Shown piece by piece: positions 7,998 through 16,668 of a DNA stretch of 64,000 nt. The stretch covers positions 1,611,947-1,675,946 of the forward strand of contig NZ_DS999213.1 in assembly GCF_000156335.1 (NCBI RefSeq). Reading direction: 5' to 3'. This DNA is from Roseobacter sp. GAI101 (GTDB taxonomy: Bacteria; Pseudomonadota; Alphaproteobacteria; Rhodobacterales; Rhodobacteraceae). Position 1 is the stretch's first letter. Each line of letters begins with the position of its first letter. Position numbers and translations under genes: made by a program. Below the pieces are notes generated by a model. The model was not told where the DNA came from, searched no databases, and saw nothing but the letters and a program-made list of their open reading frames with translations.

Positions 7998-8962
7998 CAG
8001 AGACCCGCCGCTTCCCGCAGCGCTGCCACGAGCTCGGGATACTGCTCCGCGTATTTGTCATAGACCGATGCCGTTGCGGCCTGATACGCGGCCTTGTCTG
8101 CCTCGGCAAAGATAGCGCCTTCGGCTTCCATCACAGGACGCAGATCCTCATCGCTCGACAGGACCAGATCGCGCTGGATCTTGCCTGCTTCGGCCGTGGC
8201 TTCAAGCGCACAGGTCTGCGTTGCTTCATCCAGACCGGACCACCAGCCCAGACCTGCCACCACGGGGGTCGATTCGTACTTGTGACCGGTCAAGGTGACG
8301 TAGGGTGTGATCTCGTGCAGCTTGGCGGAATAGATGTTCACCAGCGGGTTTTCCTGTCCGTCGAAGACACCCGACTGAAGTGCTGTCGGCAGTTCGGACC
8401 ATGCCAGCGGTGCCGGTGACGCGCCAAGGGCTTCAAAGATATCAACGGTCATCTGATCCGGTGGCGTGCGGATTTTCATCCCTGCCAGATCACCCGGTTC
8501 AGCCACGTTTTTCGATGTGTGCGTGACGTTGCGAATGCCGTTGTCCCAAAAGCCGAGGATCTTGAGACCGGCGTTCTGTGCACGCGCGTCGATCATTTCA
8601 CCGACTTCGCCGTCCAGAGTGCCCCAGGCTGTCGGCAAATCCTTGAACAGGAACGGCAGACCCAGCAGGCCGATCTCCGGCACGATCTGGCTCATTGCGC
8701 CCTGGCTGTTTGCAGAAACCTGGATGACACCTGCCGTGGCAGAGGTCAGCATTTCCACATCGTTGCCCATCGTCGCGGACGGCGCATGGTTCACGGTGTG
8801 CGCCCCACCCGAGCAGGTGGCAAACAGCTCTGCCCATTTCTCGGCGGCGACATAGCGCGGGTTGCCTGGGTTGGCACCGTGCGCGAAAATCACTTCATCC
8901 GCATGCCCCGCACCGGCAAAGGCGGTAGTTGCGGCCAGAATGGCCAAGACGTTGATCTTCAT
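7997..8962 (-). CDS. dctP: TRAP transporter substrate-binding protein (DctP)
   Basis: Periplasmic high-affinity binding protein of the TRAP system. It has 321 residues with a signal peptide ending at GAGHADE. DctP-family features include FAHGANPGNPRYVAAEKWAE, the GMKIRTPPDQM segment with the conserved carboxylate-binding Arg, and FDGQENPLVNI in the hinge region. ATG 8962 follows GGGAGGAAACCATC. It sits 64 bases after the SDR gene in the same operon, so the imported molecule is probably the SDR or transketolase substrate. The Arg suggests a carboxylated or polyol-acid ligand, but TRAP ligands cannot be read reliably from sequence. Confidence 0.92.
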   Translation of the reverse strand: MKINVLAILAATTAFAGAGHADEVIFAHGANPGNPRYVAAEKWAELFATCSGGAHTVNHAPSATMGNDVEMLTSATAGVIQVSANSQGAMSQIVPEIGLLGLPFLFKDLPTAWGTLDGEVGEMIDARAQNAGLKILGFWDNGIRNVTHTSKNVAEPGDLAGMKIRTPPDQMTVDIFEALGASPAPLAWSELPTALQSGVFDGQENPLVNIYSAKLHEITPYVTLTGHKYESTPVVAGLGWWSGLDEATQTCALEATAEAGKIQRDLVLSSDEDLRPVMEAEGAIFAEADKAAYQAATASVYDKYAEQYPELVAALREAAGL

Positions 8963-9026
8963 GATGGTTTCCTCCCTTTTTGAAGATAGTCGATAGGCCC
9001 CTTTATGCGTAGGGGTATTGGGTAAT

Positions 9027-9782
9027 TCAGTGAATGAGCGAGCCCCCGTTCACGTCCACTTCGGTGCCGGTGCAATAGGCCGACAGGTCCGAGGCAAGGA
9101 ACAGGGCACAGCCCGCCACGTCGGATGCTTCGCCCGCACGCCCCATCGGAATACCGTCGAGCACTGTCTTTTGCATTTCCGGTGTCAGTTTTCCAGCGGT
9201 GATATCCGTGGCGATAAAGCCGGGACAGATTGCGTTCGACCGCACGTTGTCGGGGGCCAGTTCGCGGGCCATCGCCTTGGTCAGGCCCAGAACACCGGCC
9301 TTGGCAGCCGAATAATGCGGGCCGCCAAAGATGCCGCCACCGCGCTGCGCCGACACCGACGACAGGTTGACGATAGACCCGGATTTCTGCGCGCGCATGG
9401 CCGGAATGACGGCCTGGCTCATGTAAAGTGTGCCGCGCAGGCTCACGTCGGTCACGGCATCGTAATTGTCCGGCCCGATCTCCATCAGCTTGAGCGGCTG
9501 GGTGATGCCTGCGTTGTTCACCAGAATGTCGATGCGCCCGAACTGGTCAAGCGTCGCCTTGGCGACAGCATCGCAGGCTGCCTTGTCAACGACATTGCCC
9601 GCCAACCCGATGTGCCCTTCGCCGGGCAGGTCCTTGGCGGCGGCACTTGCCTGATCCGCATCAAGGTCCATGATGACGATCGTGGCACCATGTTCGGCAA
9701 ACAGCTTGGCTGTCGCCTTTCCCAGACCACGCGGGCTTGCCGCCCCTGTAATGATCGCGATTTTTCCGTCAAGAAGGCCCAT
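9027..9782 (-). CDS. SDR-family NAD(P)-dependent oxidoreductase
   Basis: Classical short-chain dehydrogenase of 251 residues, expected to oxidise or reduce an alcohol or keto group on a small metabolite. The cofactor site reads TGAASPRGLG, with an inserted Pro-Arg before the last Gly pair. LVNNAG follows, the catalytic Ser is in NLSSVSA and the Tyr/Lys pair in HYSAAKAG. Asp37-Leu-Asp after strand two (IVIMDLDAD) favours NAD over NADP. GGGAGGAG precedes ATG 9782. It lies between the split transketolase and the TRAP genes, which points to a dehydrogenation step that prepares a ketose for the transketolase. The exact substrate is unknown. Confidence 0.85.
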   Translation of the reverse strand: MGLLDGKIAIITGAASPRGLGKATAKLFAEHGATIVIMDLDADQASAAAKDLPGEGHIGLAGNVVDKAACDAVAKATLDQFGRIDILVNNAGITQPLKLMEIGPDNYDAVTDVSLRGTLYMSQAVIPAMRAQKSGSIVNLSSVSAQRGGGIFGGPHYSAAKAGVLGLTKAMARELAPDNVRSNAICPGFIATDITAGKLTPEMQKTVLDGIPMGRAGEASDVAGCALFLASDLSAYCTGTEVDVNGGSLIH

Positions 9783-9813
9783 AGCCTCTTCTCCTCCCGT
9801 TAAAACTTCTGGC

Positions 9814-10845
9814 TTAAAGCCAGCTCTTGATCCGCTCGGCGACCTTGTCGACCGAAAGACCGTACATTTCGTGCAACGTTGGCAGTGCACCGGCTTCCAG
9901 AAATTCATCCGGCAACCCGATCATGCGGAACTGCGGCGCGATCCCGGCGGTCAGCAAGGTAGTGGCGACGGCTTCGCCCAGCCCCCCGTTGACCGTGTGG
10001 TTTTCTGCCGTAACGACCAGCCGGCCTTGCTTTGCCGCCTCGGCGCGGATGGTCTCAACGTCCAGCGGCTTGATCGTGGGAACGTGCAACACGCCGACAT
10101 CGACATTGTCATCCGCCAGTTTCACGGCGGCATCCAGCGCCCGCATCGTCATGATGCCCGTGGAAATCACCAGCACGTCCCGGCCTTCGCGGATCATCTG
10201 CGCCTTGCCCAGTTCGAATTTGTAATCCGGTTTGTGCTTGCGCAGCACCGATGGCACCTTGCCCCGCAACAGACGCGCATAGACAGGGCCGTCATGGGCA
10301 ACCATCGCAGGGACCATGCCTGCGACATCGGCGGCATCGCAGGGATCAATCAGCACCATGTTCGGCAGGCCCCGGAAAATGGCGAGGTCTTCGGTTGCCT
10401 GATGGCTTGGCCCATAGCCCGTCGTCAGGCCCGGCAGCGCGCAGGCAATCTTGACCGGCAGATTTTCTTCGGCAATCGCCATTGCGATAAAGTCATAGGC
10501 CCGGCGCGATGCAAACACCGCGTAGGTCGTCGCGAATGGAATGAATCCTTCACGCGCCAGCCCCGAGGCGGCAGAGAACAACAACTGCTCGGCCATGCCC
10601 ATCTGGTAGAACCGCTCCGGCATCTCGTTGGCAAAGATATGAAGGTCGGTGTATTTTGACAGGTCAGCAGACAGGCCGACGATCCGCTTGTCCTTTTTGG
10701 CAAGTTCGACCAGCGCGTGACCGAAAGGCGCGTTTACGGTGTCATACCCTTCGGCCGCCAGCGACGCGATCATCGCCGAGGTTGCAACCTTGGTTTGCGC
10801 GACGCGGCGCGGCTCGTATTTGCGGGCCATCGAAGCAAGGGTCAT
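9814..10845 (-). CDS. Split transketolase, C-terminal (pyrimidine-binding) subunit
   Basis: Second half of a two-subunit thiamine-diphosphate transketolase, 343 residues. It contains the Pyr domain (AMIASLAAEGYDTVNAPFGH, GMAEQLLFSAASGLAREGFI with the catalytic Glu) and the C-terminal transketolase domain (VLVISTGIMTMRALDAAVKL). The stretch LTTGYGPSHQATED matches the family. ATG 10845 overlaps the stop of the N-terminal subunit gene by four bases (ATGA), so the two chains are translationally coupled. Such split enzymes occur in dedicated sugar routes, for example D-apiose and sulfoquinovose breakdown, as well as in general pentose metabolism. The donor and acceptor here are unknown. Confidence 0.88.
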   Translation of the reverse strand: MTLASMARKYEPRRVAQTKVATSAMIASLAAEGYDTVNAPFGHALVELAKKDKRIVGLSADLSKYTDLHIFANEMPERFYQMGMAEQLLFSAASGLAREGFIPFATTYAVFASRRAYDFIAMAIAEENLPVKIACALPGLTTGYGPSHQATEDLAIFRGLPNMVLIDPCDAADVAGMVPAMVAHDGPVYARLLRGKVPSVLRKHKPDYKFELGKAQMIREGRDVLVISTGIMTMRALDAAVKLADDNVDVGVLHVPTIKPLDVETIRAEAAKQGRLVVTAENHTVNGGLGEAVATTLLTAGIAPQFRMIGLPDEFLEAGALPTLHEMYGLSVDKVAERIKSWL

Positions 10846-11696
10846 TGTGGCTTTCCTTCTTCCAGCTTGGCGAGCGCCTTGGACCATTCATCCGCTTCGA
10901 CGCGGACGAAATGGGTGATCTCGCGGGCCTCGAGGAAATCGACGCCCTTGCACATGGTCGTGTTGCAAATGATGACACGGGGTCTGGCGTCGGTAAGGTC
11001 GCGCGCCGCATCAAAGGCGGCAACCAAAGCGTCCAGGTCATTGCCGTCCACTTCTTGCGCGAACCAGCCGAACGCTTCCCATTTCGGCGCTTCGGCCCCG
11101 ACCGCCAGCGCGTCGCGCGTCGGGCCATCGGCCTGCTGGTTGTTGAAGTCGACGATGCAGATCAGGTTATCCAGCTTCCACTGGACCGCGGACATCACCG
11201 CTTCCCAGGTTGAGCCTTCGTCAAGCTCGCCGTCAGACATCAGGTTATAGACGAACGCCGGGTTTTTCTTGCGTTTCAGCCCCATCGCCATGCCGACGGC
11301 GATGCCCAGACCATGGCCCAGCGATCCGCCGGTGATTTCCATGCCGGGGGTATAGGACGCCATGCCCGACATCGGCATCCGAGAGTCGTCCATGCCGTAG
11401 GTCTCAAGCTCTTCTTCCGGCAGGATGCCCGCTTCCATCAGCACGGCGTAAAGTGCGATGGCGTAGTGGCCGATCGACAGCAAAAAGCGGTCGCGCCCTT
11501 CCCATTCGGGGTCTTCGGCCTGAAAGTCCATGGCGTGAAAATAGGATGTGGCCAGCACATCCGCGACGCCAAGCGCCTGTCCGATGTACCCCTGCCCCTG
11601 AACTTCGCCCATCAGAAGTGCTTTGCGACGGATATTCCACGCACGCATCTCCAAGGACATGTTCGAGAATGCGCCCGGTGGCGTTTCAGCTGTCAT
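10842..11696 (-). CDS. Split transketolase, N-terminal (thiamine diphosphate-binding) subunit
   Basis: First half of the heterodimeric transketolase, 284 residues. It carries the TPP/Mg site GELDEGSTWEAVMSA followed by FNNQQADGPT, the GHYAIALYAVLMEAG region and GGSLGHGLGIAVGMAMG. The conserved active-site His of GHY is present. It is the first gene of the six-gene minus-strand operon transketolase N, transketolase C, SDR, dctP, dctQ, dctM. GGGAGGAG lies just before ATG 11696. The 183-base region upstream separates it from the divergent aminotransferase gene and must hold promoters for both directions. Confidence 0.88.
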   Translation of the reverse strand: MTAETPPGAFSNMSLEMRAWNIRRKALLMGEVQGQGYIGQALGVADVLATSYFHAMDFQAEDPEWEGRDRFLLSIGHYAIALYAVLMEAGILPEEELETYGMDDSRMPMSGMASYTPGMEITGGSLGHGLGIAVGMAMGLKRKKNPAFVYNLMSDGELDEGSTWEAVMSAVQWKLDNLICIVDFNNQQADGPTRDALAVGAEAPKWEAFGWFAQEVDGNDLDALVAAFDAARDLTDARPRVIICNTTMCKGVDFLEAREITHFVRVEADEWSKALAKLEEGKPQ

Positions 11697-11879
11697 TTGC
11701 TCCTCCCGAGTTGACGACCTGGGACAACGGTAGCAAGGTAAAATGGCCGCGTATTGTATGAAAACTGAAAGACCTCGTTAGCAATTCTTAACAACTTTCC
11801 CCGCGATCATCGGCTACTACTCGGGCGATTCCGCACGGGCGCGGCCGCGCCCAGAACGGAAAACTGAGGGAGGAACTTT

Positions 11880-13049
11880 ATGTCACAGATGATCTTTGCC
11901 GACAGCTTGTCGCGCTTGGGAACAGAATCGGCTTTCACGGTACTGGCGCGGGCGCAGGCCCTTGCAGCGCAGGGCCACGACATCATCAACCTTGGCATCG
12001 GCCAGCCGGATTTCCAGACGCCTGACCATATCGTCGAGGCCGGAATTAAGGCGCTGCGCGATGGCCATCACGGCTATACGCCCGCAAACGGCATCCCCGC
12101 GCTGCGCGAAGCGGTCGCCGCCGATCTGCACAAACGGCACAAGGTCGAGGTGAACCCCGACAACGTGGTCGTCGTGCCGGGCGGCAAGCCCACGATGTTC
12201 TTTGCCGTGCTGATGTTCGGCCAGCCCGGCGTCGAGATCATGTACCCCAACCCCGGCTTCCCGATCTACGAAAGCGTGATCCGCTATTCCGGTGCCACGC
12301 CGGTGCCGATCGCCCTCGAGGAAAGTAACGGCTTTGCCTTTTCAGCCGAAGCCGTTCTAGACCAGATCACGCCGCGCACACGGCTGATCATCATCAACAG
12401 CCCCGCGAACCCGACTGGCGGCGTGACACCGCGCGCCGAAATCGACAAGTTTGTCGCCGGGCTGGCCGATCACCCCCATGTCGCCGTGCTGTCGGACGAG
12501 ATCTACAGCCAGATGTTGTACGAGGGCCGCGAGCATGTTTCGCTGCTGCAATATCCCGAAATCCGCGACCGCCTGATCGTGCTGGATGGCTGGTCCAAGA
12601 CCTATGCCATGACGGGCTGGCGTCTGGGTTTCGCGGTCTGGCCCGACGACGCTGTCGGCCCCGCGACCAAACTGGCGATCAATGACCATTCCTGCGTGAA
12701 TGCCGCCACCCAATACGCGGGTATCGCAGCACTGACCGGCCCCCAAGATGCGGTTGCCGACATGATGGTGGCCTTTGACGCGCGCCGCAGGCTGATCGTC
12801 GAAGAACTGAACAGCCTTCCCGGTGTGCGCTGCTCGGACCCCGGCGGCGCGTTCTATGCGTTTCCCAACATCGAAGGCACCGGCATGACCGCCCGCGAGG
12901 CGCAGGACCGGTTCCTGGATGTGGCAGGTGTCGCGACCGTCGCGGGGACGTCCTTTGGCAGCTACGGCGAAGGCTATCTGCGGTTCTCCTACGCCAATTC
13001 GACCGACAATATCAGCGAGGCGATCCGTCGCATCCGCGAAATTTTATAA
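11880..13049 (+). CDS. PLP-dependent class I/II aminotransferase
   Basis: Fold-type I aminotransferase of 389 residues, predicted to move an amino group between an amino acid and a 2-oxo acid. Motifs are the INLGIGQPDF N-terminus, the NPTGG cofactor-anchoring segment (residues 177-181), SDEIYSQMLY, the Schiff-base Lys240 in DGWSKTYAMTGWRLG, and an Arg near residue 375 (LRFSYANS) for the substrate carboxylate. GAGGGAGGAAC precedes ATG 11880. The next gene, a full-length transketolase, starts 14 bases later, so the two are co-transcribed. The pairing suggests it feeds a 2-oxo acid such as hydroxypyruvate to a transketolase, but this is inference only. Confidence 0.85.
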   Translation: MSQMIFADSLSRLGTESAFTVLARAQALAAQGHDIINLGIGQPDFQTPDHIVEAGIKALRDGHHGYTPANGIPALREAVAADLHKRHKVEVNPDNVVVVPGGKPTMFFAVLMFGQPGVEIMYPNPGFPIYESVIRYSGATPVPIALEESNGFAFSAEAVLDQITPRTRLIIINSPANPTGGVTPRAEIDKFVAGLADHPHVAVLSDEIYSQMLYEGREHVSLLQYPEIRDRLIVLDGWSKTYAMTGWRLGFAVWPDDAVGPATKLAINDHSCVNAATQYAGIAALTGPQDAVADMMVAFDARRRLIVEELNSLPGVRCSDPGGAFYAFPNIEGTGMTAREAQDRFLDVAGVATVAGTSFGSYGEGYLRFSYANSTDNISEAIRRIREIL

Positions 13050-13063
13050 GAGGGCCCCGCGCG

Positions 13064-15037
13064 ATGACCGATATTCAGTCGATGGCCCACGCCATCCGTT
13101 TCACCGCCCTTGATTCCATCCTGAACGCAGGCGAAGGCCATCAGGGGGTGCCTTTGGGCATGGCCGAAATCGCGGCGACGCTTTATGCCCGTCACCTCAA
13201 GGTGGACCCGAAGGACCCGCTTTGGCCTGATCGCGACCGTGTGGTGCTGTCCAACGGACACGGGTCGATGCTGCTATATTCCTTGCTGCATCTGGCAGGC
13301 TACGCGCATGTCACCACCGACGCGCTCAAGTCTTTCCGCAAGCTGGGATCGGTCTGCGCGGGGCATCCCGAAATCGAGCAAGAGGCAGGCATCGAGCTGA
13401 CGACCGGGCTTCTGGGTCAGGGAATCGCCTGCTCTGTCGGGATGGCCGTGGCCGAAGCGCGGCTGGCCGCGCAATTCGGGTCCGACCTTGTGGACCACCG
13501 CACCTGGGCCTTTGTCGGCGACGGCTGCCTTCAGGAAGGTGTCGGCCAGGAAGCAATATCACTGGCCGGTCACCTGCAACTGGGCAAGCTGACGTTCCTT
13601 TGGGATGACAACCACATCACCGATTACGGAACGACAGACCTGTCGATCAGCGAAGATGTACCGGCGCGGTTCCAAGCCGCCAACTGGCATGTGCAAGCCG
13701 TTGATGGCCACGACATCGAAGCCGTCTCGGCCGCGATGGATGCCGCCAAGGCCGATCCGCGACCGTCCCTGATTGCTTGCCGCACCGTGATTGCCCGCGG
13801 CATTCCGCGCCTGCAAGGCCAGCGCAGCGGTCACAGCGCCCCCTTGACCCAGGCGGATTCCGACGAGGCGCGGGCCTTACTGAAGTGGGACCACGCGCCG
13901 TTTTATCTGCCCGAAATCGTACGCCACGACTGGGCCGCCTGTATGGAACGCGGCACGCAGGCACATGCGGCATGGCGATCCCGGATCGACGACCATGCAT
14001 CGGCGACGACCTTTCACCAGTGGACCAGCGGCGCTTTGCCAAAGGACTGGACTGCCGCAATGCAAGGTATCACCAAAGATCAGGCGTCGCTGCGTACCCC
14101 CCGCCCGACGATCCAGTCGTCTGGTGAAGTCTGTGATGCACTGGCCCGGACACTGCCTGACACCCTTGTCCTGTGCGCCGATCTCGAGGCTCCGACAAAC
14201 CACAAACGCAGCCGGATTGCCTTTGACGCATCCGACCATTCAGGCAGCTATGTCCACTGCGGCGTGCGCGAACATCTGATGGGGTCGATGTGTGACGGGA
14301 TCGCCGCCCACCGCGGCTTGCGGCCCGTGAATGTCACCTATCTTGCCTTCGCCGATTACGAGAGACCCGCAATGCGCATGGCGGCGGTGATGGGTCTTCC
14401 CGCGCTTTTCGTGTTCAGCCACGACAGCATCGGTGTGGGCAGCAACGGGCCGACCCACCAGCCGGTCGAAATCCTTGCCAGTTTCCGCGCCATGCCGAAC
14501 ATGAAAGTGTTCCGCCCGGCCGACGCCGTCGAGACCGCCGAAGCATGGGCGCTGGCAATGGAGGCGACAGATGGTCCCAGCCTGTTTGCATTGTCGAGGC
14601 AGCCTGCGGATCAGGTGCGTGACACCTGCACCGAGAACCTGACCGCACGCGGGGCATATGTCCTGCACGAAGCGGATGGCGCGCGCGATATCACCTTGAT
14701 GGCAAGCGGTACCGAAGTCGGCCTTGCCGTGACAGCACAGCAGGCGCTTGCGGGGATGGGCATTCAAGCCGCCGTGGTGTCCATGCCCTGTTGGGAACTT
14801 TTCGATGCGCAGGATGCAGACTATCGGGCCAGCGTCATCGGAACCGCGCCGCGCATCGGCATAGAGGCCGCCATGAAGTTCGGCTGGGAGCGCTGGCTTG
14901 GGGAGAACGGTCATTTCATCGGCATGAGCGGGTTCGGGGCATCGGATCAGTCCGCCAAACTGTATGAGCATTTTGGCATTTCGGTTGATGCCATCGTCAC
15001 AGCCGCCACGACCATGGCGGGGAAAAAGGCGCGCTGA
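13064..15037 (+). CDS. Transketolase, full-length, with altered acceptor-site motif
   Basis: Single-chain thiamine-diphosphate transketolase, 657 residues, moving a two-carbon ketol unit. TPP and active-site motifs are NGHGSML (about 65), LGQG, GDGCLQEGVGQE, VREHLMG (catalytic Glu), HDSIGVGSNGPTHQP and LSRQ. Two family landmarks differ from housekeeping enzymes. The N-terminal GHPGAPMG-type motif is GHQGVPLG. The conserved Glu-Asp before GPTHQP is Ser460-Asn461; that Asp contacts the acceptor C2 hydroxyl in E. coli TktA (Asp469) and yeast (Asp477). This and its operon with an aminotransferase suggest a specialised enzyme rather than the pentose-phosphate transketolase. Start ATG 13064 gives the normal MAHAIRF opening nearby. 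Confidence 0.9.
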   Translation: MTDIQSMAHAIRFTALDSILNAGEGHQGVPLGMAEIAATLYARHLKVDPKDPLWPDRDRVVLSNGHGSMLLYSLLHLAGYAHVTTDALKSFRKLGSVCAGHPEIEQEAGIELTTGLLGQGIACSVGMAVAEARLAAQFGSDLVDHRTWAFVGDGCLQEGVGQEAISLAGHLQLGKLTFLWDDNHITDYGTTDLSISEDVPARFQAANWHVQAVDGHDIEAVSAAMDAAKADPRPSLIACRTVIARGIPRLQGQRSGHSAPLTQADSDEARALLKWDHAPFYLPEIVRHDWAACMERGTQAHAAWRSRIDDHASATTFHQWTSGALPKDWTAAMQGITKDQASLRTPRPTIQSSGEVCDALARTLPDTLVLCADLEAPTNHKRSRIAFDASDHSGSYVHCGVREHLMGSMCDGIAAHRGLRPVNVTYLAFADYERPAMRMAAVMGLPALFVFSHDSIGVGSNGPTHQPVEILASFRAMPNMKVFRPADAVETAEAWALAMEATDGPSLFALSRQPADQVRDTCTENLTARGAYVLHEADGARDITLMASGTEVGLAVTAQQALAGMGIQAAVVSMPCWELFDAQDADYRASVIGTAPRIGIEAAMKFGWERWLGENGHFIGMSGFGASDQSAKLYEHFGISVDAIVTAATTMAGKKAR

Positions 15038-15243
15038 GCAAGCCGTACCTGTCCGCCGCCCTTGCCCGGTCTTTTGTGTTGTGCAAACGCCTGTCTCAGC
15101 ATGCAGCCCCGTTCCAATGAACCGGACTGCATGGTATTTGCCGCCTCGCGGGTGACTTGACGGGCGGCTAATTCACTGCCGGGTTACATTTTGCTTAAGC
15201 CCGGACCGCTAGCATTCTATCGGTCGGCGGCACGCCAAGCCTC

Positions 15244-16668
15244 TCAGAGGGGGACAGCGGCAATGACATCCCGCGGACCAGAATGCGCGACCCTCAAGAG
15301 CGGCTGAACCTGGGCTCCTTTCTTGCGCCATTTTATCAGGATCGTTGCCGTATTCTTGATCCCGTGCTGGGCAAGGACCGAGGGCAAGGATTGAACATCA
15401 CAGATCGCGATGATCTGCGCATCGGACTGGGCATTCGCAACGATGGTCACACAGATATCATCCGCGCCCTCTTTGGCCGAAAGGTGCGCGCTGACGCTTT
15501 GTGCTGCGGTGACCGCCATATAAAGGGCGACGCAACTGCCGGGCGCGAGATTTTTGATCGCGTCCGGCACGCCATATCCGCCTGAAAAATGCCCCGTCGT
15601 CAGGATCAGCGTGTCGATGGCATCGCGTTCGGTCAGCGTCTGCGCGCTGGCCGCCGCAGCCCCGCAGGCGGCCGTGACCCCGGGGACAATTTCAAACGGA
15701 ATTGCGGCTGCACGCAGGGCGTCCATCTCTTCAAGGCTGCGGGCGAAAATTGCAGGGTCGCCACATTTCAAGCGGACGACCCGCGCGCCATTCCTTGCCG
15801 CAGCGACCATGGTTTGGGTGATTTTCTCTTGGGGCCAGCTGTGGCATCCGGGCCTTTTGCCGACATAGATCCGCTCGGCATCCCTGCGGGCGAGTTCGAG
15901 GATCTCGGGATCGACCAACCGATCATAATAGATCACATCCGCTTCCTGAAGCCGCTGCACACCGCGCAGGGTGATCAGGTCCTTGGCACCGGGGCCCGCG
16001 CCGACCAGGGCGACACTTCCCCCCATGTCCTGACCAAAATCACCGGTTTCAATCGCCTGCTTGATCATCTGCGCGGTCTCGCGCGCGGCACCGCGTGCAT
16101 GGCTCCGCCGGGGGGCGTCGCCGAACACCCAACGCCACAAATCGCGCCGCACCCGAGGGGCAAGCCGGGCTGCCGCACCTGCGCGCAAGCGCCCGGCAAG
16201 CGCTGCCAGATCGCCCAGATTCGGTTCCAGCATCTGTTCCAGTTGCGTCTTGATCTGGCGGGCCAGAACCGGGGCAGTGCCTTCGGTCCCGATGGCCACC
16301 ACCACCGGATCACGGTCCACGATCGACGGGGTGATCACATCGCATAGCGCGGGCTGATCGACCACGTTCACACAAGCCCCTGCGGTCTTGGCCAGGGCAT
16401 GCAGCGCGCGGTCTGCACCGGGGCAGCCGGTTGCAATGAACACCAATGCGGTACCGGCAAAGTCATCCCCTCGTATCTGCCCGCGCTGCTGCCTGATCCG
16501 GCCCGTGGCAGCCAGGGCGGCAAGCTCGTCCTCCAGCGCGTCGCTGATCACCGTGATATGTGCATCTGTCTTGAGCATGAGGCGCACTTTTTGGGCCGCC
16601 TGCTCTGCGCCGCCGACGATCACGACACGTCTGCCGGCCATTTGAATGAACATGGGAAAGGTTTTCAT
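15244..16668 (-). CDS. cysG: Siroheme synthase CysG (trifunctional)
   Basis: Makes siroheme, the cofactor of nitrite reductase NirB, from uroporphyrinogen III. The 474-residue protein has an N-terminal Rossmann dehydrogenase/ferrochelatase domain (VVIVGGAEQAAQK, residues about 14-26) and a C-terminal SAM uroporphyrinogen methyltransferase domain (VALVGAGPGAKDLITLRG, YYDRLV, VRLKCGDPAIF, EIVPGVTAA). ATG 16668 overlaps the upstream stop as ATGA; an ATG at 16677 is the alternative. It is the last gene of the nitrate operon, where it supplies the cofactor in step with its enzyme. The dehydrogenase domain is shorter and more divergent than in enteric CysG. Confidence 0.9.
   Translation of the reverse strand: MKTFPMFIQMAGRRVVIVGGAEQAAQKVRLMLKTDAHITVISDALEDELAALAATGRIRQQRGQIRGDDFAGTALVFIATGCPGADRALHALAKTAGACVNVVDQPALCDVITPSIVDRDPVVVAIGTEGTAPVLARQIKTQLEQMLEPNLGDLAALAGRLRAGAAARLAPRVRRDLWRWVFGDAPRRSHARGAARETAQMIKQAIETGDFGQDMGGSVALVGAGPGAKDLITLRGVQRLQEADVIYYDRLVDPEILELARRDAERIYVGKRPGCHSWPQEKITQTMVAAARNGARVVRLKCGDPAIFARSLEEMDALRAAAIPFEIVPGVTAACGAAAASAQTLTERDAIDTLILTTGHFSGGYGVPDAIKNLAPGSCVALYMAVTAAQSVSAHLSAKEGADDICVTIVANAQSDAQIIAICDVQSLPSVLAQHGIKNTATILIKWRKKGAQVQPLLRVAHSGPRDVIAAVPL

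Noticed and set aside
15038..15243. Gap between convergent transketolase and cysG genes searched for a bidirectional terminator or small RNA
   Set aside because: No stem with a T-run in either direction could be supported by eye.
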